Positions 9,953 to 21,028 of a stretch of DNA of 64,000 nt are shown piece by piece (position 1 is the first letter of the stretch; each line of letters starts with the position of its first letter). The translations under genes were made by a program, and so were the position numbers. The notes under the pieces are model-generated. The model did not search any database, was not told where the DNA came from, and saw nothing but the letters and a program-made list of their open reading frames with translations. Source of the stretch: Ailanthus altissimus (taxonomy: Eukaryota; Streptophyta; Magnoliopsida; Sapindales; Simaroubaceae). The stretch spans positions 12,834,001 through 12,898,000 of the forward strand of contig OX327702.1 in NCBI GenBank assembly GCA_946807835.1, given 5' to 3'.

Positions 9953-12900
9953 TGACAGGACCACCCTGGAACCCTCTACAATTGATCCCAGTGAGCCCCG
10001 CCTGGCACCCCATCTAAAGTTCCTCAAAATCTAACTGCCATAATTGTAAAATTTTGTGAGGTGAACCCTTTTTAATTTTTGCAATTACTAACTAAATCCT
10101 AGAATACCTGTGAAGATAATCGTACCAATTTTTTAAAAACAAGGGACAAAGTTTCCTCTGTTTTTCTGAAAAACCCAAGAACACAACCTGCAATAAATCA
10201 CACTTCTATTTCAAATAGTTTTCTCAACTACTAAATAGGACCTCTATCCTTCCCGAATCAAATCCAAACTCAACACAACAATTTCATTTTAATTCACAAA
10301 AATTAAATTATAAGAAAACTAACATACTAATGAAAGGTGAAAACTGTCACTATATTACAAAAATCATTTCTCATTTGTTCAAAACATATTTAGAAGATGC
10401 ACAAAGTCTATATTACTATGCAAAAAATCAAAAAGTGCTACTCAGTATATTTACATTTATAAAATGATTGTCTGACTTAGCCCACTAATTTAATGTAGGA
10501 GAACTAACAACTTGCGCACTGAGGCCTGTGCCTGAAAAAAGTTTTAAAAAATATATAACACAAAACGGGTGAGCTAAATGAGCTCAGTTAGTGCTTTTAT
10601 AATTTTTGATAAAAATAAGATTTTATAAAAATATTAAATTTTGAATACTGCCAAAACATGCTTTTCAAGCTATTATAAAACTGTAAAACTGTTTCTAATT
10701 ATCATATACTGATAAAATCCTATCGAGCGATTTTTATTAATAATTTCTGTAAACAATTGTAAGAATCTGTAAAACATAGTAACTAACATGTACACATATA
10801 AATACATGATATGCGTTCGGTAACTCAAAAACTGCTAAAACCCTCGCTTGGCCATTTTCTTTCTAAACTGCACTAAATGGTAACCCTAAAGCTACTCACG
10901 CAACGACTAAACTAGCACCGCACTGTTGGCGGATCTAAGGCATGTGGGTGTATACATATGCAATTGTGTCTATTGCCTAACGCATTAAAAATGTATAAAT
11001 TTTTAAATAAACAAAATAAATAAATATATTAATCACATTAATATATTAATAGGTTAGAGAACTTACCAGAACGTGTAACGTTATACACGTATTTTTCCTA
11101 GAGTCCACATGGAGATCAACTGGTGTGCAGTTCTAGTCACCAACACGGTGGGCTTGGTGAGCTAGAACAGTAGCTCTGTATTCAGTCTGGGATTAACTCT
11201 TAACCCCCAAAATGGCCGAGAGTGAATTTTTATCCTTTTCTTTAAAAAGATAAGAAATAGAGAGTTTGAAGCAATTCATAATTGCTCCAATTGGAAGCAT
11301 AGAGAAAAATGAAATAATTTTATTTTTCCTCTTTTTTTTTTCTTTTCTTTTTCTTTTCTTCTTCTTTCTTTCTTCCTTCTCTTTCTCTCCATTTCTTTTC
11401 TCCCTCTCTCTCGGCCAACCCTCTCTCTCGGCCGAATTTGGCCAAGAGAGAGGGAGAGAAGATATAATAATATATATATATATATATAATATAATAATAT
11501 AATAATATATATAATATAATAATATAATAATATATTATATAATATAAAAAGAAAGATATTTTGATTATTTAACTATTAAATAATCAAACTGAAAAATAAT
11601 TATTTTGCCCCTCATAAATAGTTACCAAGTTTACCCCCTAGTGGGTCCTACCAAATTTCACACTTGGGTAAACTCAACTAAGGGTCCACAATACACTACG
11701 TATCATTATACAATTAGTAAATAATAATTATTGACTAATTGTTGTATTTAACATTTAAATACAAACACGCACGCATTCCTGTGGTAGTGCTAATATTGCT
11801 AGATTAAACAATTAATCCAGCCCACTGCCCCAGTGCACAACGAGTACACTCCATATCGCAGGACTCCTTAGGTCCTATGCCCGATTCATCAAATAGAACT
11901 ATTCTATGAGTCCGTGAACAATGCCCCACGCACATATCACGGATATACAAATTACCGCGTTGAACCATACAAGCTGAGGTTACAACGTATACGTATAGTC
12001 CTTCCGTCATGATATCGTGGATGTGTAGGGATATAGATTATCACCGTCAAATTCTCTAGTGCTCATCTATGTCCTATCTCCAGACTTGTATCTGAATAAA
12101 TAATATGCGTAAACTCCTTTGCCATATTATTCTACCCTGTCAAAACTTTTTTTGGGATTATTGCTTGTGGTCACAAGACTTTCTAAGATACAGTCTCGAA
12201 ACATCTGGATATCAAACTCCATTTAGGAGCTGACGGATCCCATATCTGTACGCATCGGACTCCATATGCATCAGACCATACCCAACGATACCCAGCGGTC
12301 ACACCATGAAAGGTCTGTGACATGCGTGGAACCAAAGTATGGTGGATCACTTACAAGTCCACCGTGGCACTCAGGTCAAAGGACCACGTATACTACTCAA
12401 CTCGAGAGGACCCTCCGTTGACGGCTTACATTAAATGTCTATCGGAGGCCCTCGTGAGTCTGTCCCATATCTAGTCCTAACTGGATACCCATATGTCAAT
12501 ACGAGCTCCAAGCTCACAATCAGTCAGGAATGACCATCTATACCCGATTGGTACGACATATGCTAATCTATATATAAAAGTATCCGTCGACAAACCCGCA
12601 TCGGTAAAAATAGATCAAGAATAATTATTCGAAAACATACTTGCGCAACTTGCATTTTCTGGCACCCGATTACAACTCTTGCAACTATGCAGTTACTAGT
12701 ATATTCCCAGGTCTATGTCCCATTATAGACAGGGCTCCAACTCTTGGATGTGCTCAGTATTATAACCAGCTAACACTTAACTGTGCTAACATTTAGCAAT
12801 TATATGTCTCAGCATGGCTAACTATGAGCCCTTATCTAAACTCCTTTAAATCTGATTCAAATTCCTTCAGATCTATAATGTCTGCAACGTTACATGCATA

Positions 12901-14876
12901 ATACTATATAAATAGGTATTAGCGATTTAATGGGAATGTACACTTGTATAAATACATAAGTATATATACATTCAGCGATGGCACGTAAGCACCGACCCTA
13001 ACACGTATAACGTGAGTAGGTCACATGGCGTCTAAACTAGCAACACTAACGGTGACATCTAAAAGACATTTTACTGACTATGCAATAGAATTCTACATCG
13101 CCTACATATAGCAAGACAATACCCCATTCACATAGAATGACTCACATGTCTCGACAACCTAACTTCCTGAAGTTAGTGACACACCCCAAAATACTTGCCC
13201 ATGCGTACAAGATATACTAGCTAGGTCTTAAACTATCACCACACTATAAATCTGAGGGTACAAATGGCCTTTGTAAACTAATTTAAGAATTTTAAAAAAA
13301 AAATTCTCAAACTAAACATAGAAATTCATAATTATAACAATATACCAAAAGCTGTAAATCATCCTTACACATTTAAAATCACATAAACATAAAATTCCAA
13401 TATGTTAAAACATATTAAACGAAAGATAAATAATTACAGATTTTTACTCACCAAACGCTTCAAACTCAATTCTTATCTGAAAATTTTCCTTCTTTTATCT
13501 CTCTCGGTTTCCTTCACCTTCATGCCACAATTGACATTTAAAACTTTTACTAATGTTAAAATTACACCTAAACTAGTAAGCGCCCTAATTGGCGTACAAT
13601 GCCCAGATGGACTCCACTTTTCATTTTCATTTTCATATTCATTCAATTTTCTTCAATTCACTATTCGACGACATAAAATTGCTTAACACTCCAATAATTG
13701 GTTGGACATAATTTCCCTTCACCTTACCAAGAATGGATAATTATGTTCCCCTCACTTTATTCTTGATTTTTCATCATCCATATTACAACCATTTGACACA
13801 AGGAATCATTCATACACAATAATTGAACCAAAACACATCTCAAACTCTAAAATCCCTAAAGTGGCTAAATTCACCATCTTCCACCCAACAAATTCCTTTT
13901 CTCAATTTCTTGTTCCAGTGGCATTCAAATTATGTAAATTTAATTTAATTCCCTAATAACATTCAATTGAAGTTTCTACACCAAAATCACATCGAACCCT
14001 AATTCATACCTTACTAATTCCTTTAGCTTGGTCTCTCTTTTGAGCTCCTCACTTGAATTCAACTCAAATCTAAGTCAATAATTCAACCAAAGACATTAAT
14101 TGAAGTAATCTTGATAAATCATATACCATCGGCACTAAATAATACTTTTCTTACCTCTTCCCTTGGATTTGTCACTAGTGCATGATTTATTTAACCTTAG
14201 GAACTTGAGCATAGCTTGATTTTAACTTGATCATACATGAAAAAACATGTAAAAGCTTTGAATTTACTATTGAAAATGATTCTACAAGTGGCTGAAATTC
14301 TTCCCCTTTTTGTCTCAAAATTTGGCCGATGTTCTCCTATTTTAATATCAATTTTGCTTTTCATTTAGACCAATTTTCCAGCATTTATTTACCTTATATA
14401 GTGTCCTCTAAAATGTCCAATTTTTTTATAAACTAAACTCTAAATATCAAAGATACCATTGATTAGAAATGAAGGCATATGATTGGTCTATTTCTAACTA
14501 TTTGACGACACTAGTCAAACTAATCAAATTAAACTTTAACTTGGCAATTTATGAGCTTATTCCTCATTGGTTCATTTGAAAAGGCATGGATTATATTTCT
14601 TAACAAAGGTTCTTTCCATTTATAAGACTCATATGGAATTTATGTGTGCTTAAGTTGAATTTTCCATTTCTAGGCCAATAAAAAATTTTCGAAAATATTC
14701 CATGATCGTCCGATTCCACAATCGCCTGTGAAATTATCAAGTTAGGTCTAATACCTCTCATGCGCATCATAAAAAAATATTTTTAATAAGGTTGAAATCA
14801 AGTAACCTTATGGTTTCTCTATTACTTAATACCGAAATCTAGGTATCTACACTATTAATAGAGATCGGATATTATA
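9953..14876 (-). mobile_element. Old solo LTR of a Tekay-type chromovirus, interrupted
   Basis: The 5' and 3' thirds follow the 2719-bp LTR of the intact Tekay-type element (47692-50410) from TGACAGGACC to GGATATTATA. They are clearly more diverged than that element's two LTRs are from each other. Flanks ATAAG (9948-9952) and ATGAG (14877-14881) form a target duplication with one transition. A solo copia LTR (10924-13003) sits inside. Removing it leaves about 2.84 kb, close to the family LTR length. Open frames here, such as the one at 13402-13686, are not genes. Confidence 0.85.
10924..13003 (-). mobile_element. Solo copia LTR nested in the Tekay-type solo LTR
   Basis: Begins TGTTGGCGGATC and ends GCACCGACCCTAACA on the plus strand. 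It is an inverted relative of 7137-9254 along its whole length. Flanks CGCAC (10919-10923) and CGTAT (13004-13008) differ by two C/T transitions and probably represent the target duplication. It contains an AT microsatellite region (about 11465-11545) and a pyrimidine tract (about 11325-11410). No coding content. Confidence 0.82.
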
Positions 14877-15105
14877 ATGAGGTACTAAATATAGATAATT
14901 AAAATTGTTAATAGTTATTTACCTGCCTAAGGATTTGTGCCATTTAAACAGCTTTTAAGACAAACATTTTGATCAACTTACTAACCTAAGCATATTTTGT
15001 TTTGTTTTCTTTGCTTGTTATTTGAGTCAAGTTTAAACCCTTTGTTTCTCTCTTGATTTTATTTTATTACTTGTGGACAAGTAAGTGTTTAAGTTTGGGA
15101 GAATT

Positions 15106-16101
15106 TGATTAGGGCATATTTGTCATTTATTTTCTCTTGTTTTTATTTTGATATTTTATTATTTTATAAGAATGAATGGCTATTTATGCACATTATTGTT
15201 ATTTATGAGTACTTAAATAAAAAAAATAAAAATAGGGACTAAAATGTAAACTTTTCAAAATATGGACCTGTTGCCCTAACATTACATAGATATTTTGCTC
15301 CAGCGCTGGAATAGTAATTAAAATAAGAAAATCAAAAATAAAAAAGACCTGCTGAAGTCACAGTCCACCGCCCTAGCATTAGCCAGCTACCGCACTAGCG
15401 ATAACCTAGCGCTCAACACCAGATCTTCACTACCCCAGCGATACGGCCTTGTACACGTAGTGCCCTATCGATAGCAACATAACGCCTCAGCGACAATGTG
15501 ATTTCTGACCTGACAAGAATTGGAGATTTCAAGCTCACATCAATCCTTATAAAAGGCAATTTGTCCCCAGCCTTTAGAGATCATCCAAGAACATCAAGAA
15601 CACATAACATAAGTCTTAGAGAGCAATTGGAGCTTAATTGAAACAGCTATAGAAAGAGATTCAAGGTGTTCTTCAGAGAAACTTAATTTATTACAAGTAC
15701 CATAGGAATATAACTATTTGATAAATTTAGGTATACTTGCATGACCTTGGGAGAGGCTTGTGAATATATTTGTATCTTAATCAATAATAAGAACTAAAGA
15801 AATTAAATAGTAGATGATTAATCATTGGAAAACATATTGAGGAAAAGTATTAATCTCAGGTTTTCTCTATATTGCTATCTTCTAAATCTCTTTACATTGT
15901 GTCATTACTTTCATATTTTTTAAATTCATTATTAGATTTTTATTTTTCTGAATAATTACTAGAAAGACATAATTTTAGTACTTGGTTAAAAAAAAACGCA
16001 TTATTCATGTGGGGAGACATCTGGCTCTATTTGTCCCTTTATTACTTGCATACAATAGTGTATACTTGCACTCAATCATAAGATATAGAATTATCGCATC
16101 A
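15106..16101 (+). repeat. Athila LTR of the second remnant
   Basis: Starts TGATTAGGGCATATTTG after purine tract AAGTTTGGGAGAATT and ends GAATTATCGCATCA, about 996 bp. It is the plus-strand counterpart of the LTR at 1-1430. CCTTATAAAAGGC at about 15547 is a likely TATA box. The GC-rich modules seen in the first element survive here only in eroded form (about 15295-15500). Confidence 0.82.
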
Positions 16102-16107
16102 AGTTTT

Positions 16108-16125
16108 TGGTGTCATTGCCAAAGA
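16108..16125 (+). other. Decayed tRNA-Asp primer-binding site
   Basis: TGGTGTCATTGCCAAAGA compared with the intact site TGGCGCCGTTGCCGGGGA differs at six positions. All six are C-to-T or G-to-A transitions, the pattern expected from deamination of methylated cytosine. Confidence 0.75.
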
Positions 16126-16233
16126 GAATTATCTATTTTTTCGTAAATATTAATATCAATCTTTCTAGTTTTTACTTCAAATTTTCTTTTCTTATTTTTT
16201 AATTTAGTTTTTACTTTCATTCTTTCAAGGTAT

Positions 16234-16330
16234 ATGCGAAGATTGAAAAGTGAAGACTTGATTACATTTGATCCGAAAATTGAAAGAACTTTAAGAAGAA
16301 TTAGAATAGAGTAAAATTAAGTCAATACCA
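16234..16330 (+). pseudogene. Truncated Athila gag start
   Basis: Translates MRRLKSEDLITFDPKIERTL followed by RRIRIE, two in-frame stops and VNTM. It matches the N-terminus of the intact gag at 5803. The match stops at the ATG of VNTM, where gypsy-derived sequence begins. Confidence 0.8.
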
Positions 16331-16389
16331 TGTTCAATGGACCTAGTTCACATCATTCCCCCCTAATGTGAACTAGGTCTATTGAACAT
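16330..16389. repeat. 24-bp inverted repeat beside a gypsy LTR
   Basis: Arms ATGTTCAATGGACCTAGTTC... (16330-16353) and its complement (16366-16389) match at 23 of 24 bases around the 12-base loop CATTCCCCCCTA. The arm sequence also occurs at about 16983-17010, the internal sequence just before this LTR. The hairpin is therefore built from copies of the pre-LTR segment. Confidence 0.75.
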
Positions 16390-16394
16390 CTATG

Positions 16395-16981
16395 TGTGAT
16401 AAGGAATAACAGCTCAATGAGATTCCTTTACCAAAGATCGTTCTAATGTAGATTTTTATATAAACAAAAATAAGAACTTTAACCCATTATCTATCAAAGA
16501 TAAGAACCAGAGGTATAAGAAGATAGTAGACTCCACACTCTAAGATAGATGAAAAGTTGTGAGTGATAAGTCTGAAGGAACGCCACAAGATAAAATCTTG
16601 ATAAGTTCTAATAATAGTTCTTTGAAGAACTTAAGAGAAAACTCTCAACATTAATATCATCAATTCTATTTTTGTTTTCCATCATCTCTCGTATATTTAT
16701 AGAGACCTCTTGGGATGTCTAGCATTTATTACAGCAACTAATGACAACTTAAAACTACTAACTACCAACTAATACCAATAATTTAGGTACTTGGGATTCC
16801 AACACTTATTACAACAATTAATGAAAACTTATAACTACCAACTACAAACTACTATCAATAAACTAGGCACTTGGAATGCTAGCACTTATTACAATAATTA
16901 ATAGTAACTTATAACTACTAACAACTACCAATATTGAGACTTTATATCACATGGGCTGCTGTGCTGTTGCTCACCATCACA
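16395..16981 (-). repeat. 3' LTR of a decayed gypsy element
   Basis: Terminal inverted bases TGTGAT and ATCACA bound 587 bp. On the minus strand the start has GCACAGCAGCCCATGTGATA, which matches the start of related LTRs at 18440 and 62792. The body contains the family's GGTAGTTAGTAGTT-type repeats and TATAAATATACGAG (about 16689-16702, minus strand). Confidence 0.75.
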
Positions 16982-18157
16982 CATGGATGTTTAATAGACC
17001 TAGTTCACATTAAATTTGGACTTATGCCAGGATTCCATGTATTTGTTATCTCACAAACTTGTTGAATCAACTTACTTAATGCTTTTTTAAATTGCTTGGC
17101 TCTAAGTCTTATGATTGGCTGATTTGGCAAACTTAATGGATTATATGATTGCTGGACTTGAGCTCTTCCAATCCCACATGTCTTATATTACCCTCCAAGC
17201 CCACGTGTGAGAGTTTTTTCTCTTGTATATATATAGGCTATGCAATGTCATTTGCATAATTCTCCCCCTTTTGAAGAAGATTTGTTCTCAAATATTCGTT
17301 TACATCATCACTTATATTGAAAGGAGATAAATCAGAAACATTAAAGCTAGCAATAACACCATACTCACCAGGTAATTCAATTTTGCAAGCATTGTCATTG
17401 ATGCATTCCAATAGTCAAAATGGCTTGTCATGTCTAGGAAGGAGTTTAGAACGTCTTTACTCAAGAAAGCAGTCATTCCTCTTATGCAACCAAACCTAAT
17501 CTCCTAGTTCAAAGAAAATCTTCTTACGTCCCTTATTGGCTTGTTTGCCATATTGTTCCATCCGCTGTTCTATGTTTGCTTTGTTTTCTTATGAATCTGC
17601 TTAATAAAATTAGCTTTCTTCTTGCCATCTAAGTTTACATGTTCGCTCAAGGTAGAGGAGTTAAATCTAAGGGGGTCAATGGATTAAACCCATAGACAAT
17701 CTTAAATGGTGAAAACTTAACTGTAGAATAAACTCAACGATTATAAGCAAATTCAACATGTGGCAAATAATCTTCCTATCTTTTCAAATTCGTTTGTATG
17801 ATAGAATGCAACAAAGTAAATAAAGTCCTATTTACTACTGTAGTTTGATCATCAATTTATGGGTGACATGTAGTAAAGAACAATAATTTAGTTCCCAACT
17901 TTTCCCATAAAGTCTTCCAGAAGTAGCTCAAGAACTCGATCAAAAATAATAGTTTTGGGCATGCCATGCAACCTAACAATCTCCTTGAAAATTAAATCGG
18001 CTATATGTGATGCATCATCAAATTTATGGTATGGAATACAATGTGCCATTTTAGAGAACCTATTAACAACCACAAAAAATGAGTCTCTCCCTTTCTTAGT
18101 CCTAGGCAAGCTAAAAAAAAAATCCATAGAGGCATCGAGCCAAGGTGCACTAGAAAT
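16982..18157 (-). pseudogene. Gypsy integrase and polyprotein C-terminus, broken
   Basis: The minus strand from 18127 reads a core integrase segment with [28 protein letters not shown] and [16 protein letters not shown], the family's usual run-up to the second catalytic Asp. Frameshifts follow. VEFAYNR and FSPFKIVYGFNPLTPLDL are visible near 17780-17690. The polyprotein tail (RLRAKQFKKALSKLIQQVC) lies at about 17018-17110, next to the LTR. The catalytic region is damaged. At about 18157 it meets plus-strand polyprotein sequence in divergent orientation. Confidence 0.75.
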
Positions 18158-18159
18158 AG

Positions 18160-18439
18160 TAAGGGGTGATTAGGGCATGACTAACAAATGGAATGTAGAA
18201 CCTATTCGAGTTCCAATTGGTCCGGTTATAAGGGCTCGAGCTAAAAGGTTTAAGGAAACTCTCAATGGACTGATTCAAAACATTTGGGTAGAGGTAAATG
18301 CATGGGGTGCAAGGACGATATTCCATGTGTTCCATGATTCAAGCTTTGGAATAACCTAGAAGAAATTCCTCAGATCACAAAGTAGAAGGAATTAGAGGAG
18401 ATTTCTAAATTCGTGATTACCCAAGTTTGACTTAACAAG
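18160..18439 (+). pseudogene. Gypsy polyprotein C-terminus, plus strand
   Basis: Contains RARAKRFKETLNGLIQNIWV, the tail that follows integrase in this gypsy family. The same tail occurs on the minus strand at 31269-31451 and near 63000. It ends directly at an LTR start (18440) and begins at a divergent junction near 18157. Confidence 0.75.
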
Positions 18440-19008
18440 TGTTAGGAAATAATGGAAACTGTAGCATAGCAGCCCATGTGAGCAACCTAAGTGGTTAGAA
18501 GCTTTTAGGAGCATACAATAAACATTTATGATAGTAGTTATAATATTTGAAATAAAGCCTTAGTTGTTGGTGGTTGGTAGTTAGTTAAAGTCTGTAGCTA
18601 CATTTATTGTTGTAGTTGTAAAGTTTGGAAAAACTAGTTTAAAGCCTTGTTGGTAGTAGTTGGTAGTTACTAGTTTTTACATTATCATTCAATATTGTAA
18701 TAAAAACTAGAATCCCAAATGTTCACCATAAATACATGAGGAATGATAGGAAAGTATTCAGGAATTTAATTTAGAAAATTCTCTTTTATTCTTTTAGAGC
18801 TCTTTGAACTTATCGGAACAATTTCTGTGGAGTTCTCCATTCAACTTATCAATCAATCATTCCATAATTGATTGTGGCGTCTTCATTATACCAGGTTCTT
18901 GCTTCAATATAAGCAACGGGTCGCTATTTCATCCAAATATTTTTTTAGACAATCTTAGAGTCCTTGTTGATCCACAACTTTATTAATTTCTTAGTGTGGA
19001 TCGCATCA
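18440..19008 (+). repeat. Gypsy LTR, plus strand
   Basis: Starts TGTTAGGAAATAATGG and ends GATCGCATCA, 569 bp. It matches LTRs at 30610-31183 and 62221-62792 on the other strand. It has polyprotein tail on its left and primer-binding site plus gag on its right, so it joins the end of one internal region to the start of another. Confidence 0.82.
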
Positions 19009-19009
19009 G

Positions 19010-19022
19010 TTGATATCAGAGC
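19010..19022 (+). other. Primer-binding site, initiator tRNA-Met type
   Basis: TTGATATCAGAGC differs from the canonical TTGGTATCAGAGC by one G-to-A change and lies two bases after the LTR end. Confidence 0.75.
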
Positions 19023-19455
19023 TTGGCACTAGTTACAAGTTTGCCTATCTTCATATTTTTTAAAAAAATTGAAAAGCAAAGAAATATTGCAATTCAACTC
19101 TTGTAATTCCTATTTCAAATTTACATCTTAAGTTCATTTTCGATTCCAAAATCTGAATTTCTTGCTTAAAACAAATCCATGACACAGCCTTATTTTTTTA
19201 AGCCTTTAAGTTCTAATTTCTCTTGATGAATTCTTGGAGAAGTATTGTTGAAAATTGTGATTTTGTTTGATTAGAACCTATAAAGGATTAGTACGAGTGG
19301 AAAAAGGCAAAAGTGTGAGCACATAAGGGGGTAAAAGCTAATATATTTTTGTGTAAAATATGAGTGAAAGTTGAGTGAATCATTCTTTGAGTGGAACATG
19401 TGAGCGAGTGTGTGAGGTTTCTTTTTTTTTTCTCTAACTTTATTTTACAGAAAAC
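19023..19455 (+). other. Gypsy leader between primer-binding site and gag
   Basis: About 430 bp of AT-rich leader. Its part near 19290-19455 resembles the leader before the sister gag at 28494, including GTGAAAGTTGAGTGAA. No open frame of interest. Confidence 0.6.
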
Positions 19456-21028
19456 ATGTCAGACAACAAGAACAAAAATACTTTTAGAAATGCATCTGAA
19501 AAGGTTGATCCAAAGTTTCTTATGGAAGCTATAATGGGTGAGATGAGGAGAGTATTAAAAATAAAGATAGAACAGATTTATGAACTGATAGATCGGGTAG
19601 AGAATGCACGTTTAGAGCAACCACAAAATAATCCTAATGTGTATAGAAAAGGGAGAGTTCAACCTAGGGAAGTAAGAGTTGAAGCTGAAGAGTGTTATGG
19701 GAAAGGTTTTGATGAAGAAGATGATCAGGATTCAATTGTTAGAATTAAGAGATATGGTGGCGGTTTAGAGAAGCTAGGAATTGGGAAGATAATAAATTGG
19801 GTAGTATTAAGATGAAAATTCTATCATTTCAAGGCAAAAATGATCCAGAAGCTTATTTTGAATGGGAGAAAATGTTAGAATTAGTATTTGATTTTCATAA
19901 TTATTTCGAGCTTAAAAAGGTAAAACTTGCAGCCATTGAATTTTTTGATTATCCGATTGTTTGGTGGGATCAACTAGTATTAACCAGGAAAAGAAATAGA
20001 GAGCATCTGATAGAGACTTGGGAGAAAATAAAAACTATGATGAGAAGACGATTTGTTCCACGCCATTACTACCGCAAGTTGTACCAAAAATTGCAAAGTT
20101 TTACACAAGGTAATCGAAGTGTGGAGGATTATTATAAAGAGATGGAAATCACTATAATTAGAGCGAATGTAAAGGAAGATCGAAAGGCCACTATGGCTAG
20201 ATATGGTGCATATGGCTATCAAAATTAAGAACCAACTTAAGAGGAGGAGCAATAGTACACAGCAAAACCCTAGCTTGGGTTCATCTTGGAGGCCAAATTT
20301 TATGAAGAAAGAAGAGAAGCAAGCTACTACCAAGCCCAAAATTGAGCAAAAACAAGAAATGACTAGCCAAGGAAATCAAGGTAAACCTGATTCTTCCACT
20401 ACTCAAAATCATGATATTAAGTGTTTTAAATGCCAAGGCAGGGGTCACATAGCGATCCAATATCCAAACAAAAGAGTTATGATATTGCGAGATAATGGTG
20501 AAATTGAATCCGATGATGAAGATGTCACCGAATCTATTCCACCATTGGAGGACGTGGATGATGAGGAATACCCTACCCAAGGTGAATTGTTGGTTGCAAG
20601 AAGAGTTCTAAGTATGCAGGTAAAAAAAGATGACAAAGTCCAACGAGAAAACATCTTTCATACTAAATGTCACGTGTAAAACAAGGTATGTAGTTTGATT
20701 ATTGACAGAGGTAGTTGTACTAAGTTGCTAGCACTATAATGGTGGAGAAATTAGGGGTGCCAATAATTAAACATCCTCAGCCTTACAATTGCAATGGCTC
20801 AATGATAGTGGCGAGATGAGGGTTATTCAATAGGTGTTAGTTTTCTTCCGTATTAGAAAATACGAAGATGAAGTTCTGTGTGATGTAGTTCCAATGCAAG
20901 CTGGACACTTATTATTAGGCCAACCATGGCAATTTAATTGGCATGTTAGGCACAATGGTTTCACCAATAAATATTCGTTTTTGTTGAATCAAAGGACAAT
21001 CACTTTAGTCCATTTGTTATCAAAGTAG
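19456..21028 (+). pseudogene. Gypsy gag and protease, frameshifted
   Basis: Starts MSDNKNKNTFRNASEKVDPK, an N-terminus shared with copies at 28494 and 61753. The gag domain continues in a second frame from 19797 (YFEWEKMLELVFDFHNYFE, then RRRFVPRHYYRKLYQKLQSF). A third frame from 20203 carries the zinc knuckle CFKCQGRGHIAIQYPNKRVM, in which the final cysteine has become tyrosine. Protease sequence (IIDRGSCTK, then DEVLCDVVPMQAGHLLLGQP from 20834) is out of frame with it. At 21028 the copy is interrupted by a solo copia LTR. The protein would have built the particle and matured it; this copy cannot make it whole. Confidence 0.85.

Larger units (their letters stand above)
9813..16330 (+). mobile_element. 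Second Athila-type remnant, plus strand, carrying nested solo LTRs
   Basis: Positions 9813-9952 and 14882-15105 match the 3' untranslated region of the Athila element at 1-6875, ending in the purine tract. An LTR (15106-16101), a decayed primer-binding site and the first codons of gag (16234-16330) follow. The order is therefore internal end, LTR, internal start, as expected for a tandem pair or a one-LTR circle rather than a single insertion. The Tekay-type solo LTR at 9953-14876 splits it. It is cut at 16330 by gypsy sequence. Confidence 0.75.

Noticed and set aside
11266..11545. Possible host gene exon with signal-like hydrophobic frame
   Set aside because: The Phe/Ser-rich translation comes from a pyrimidine tract followed by an AT microsatellite within a solo copia LTR.
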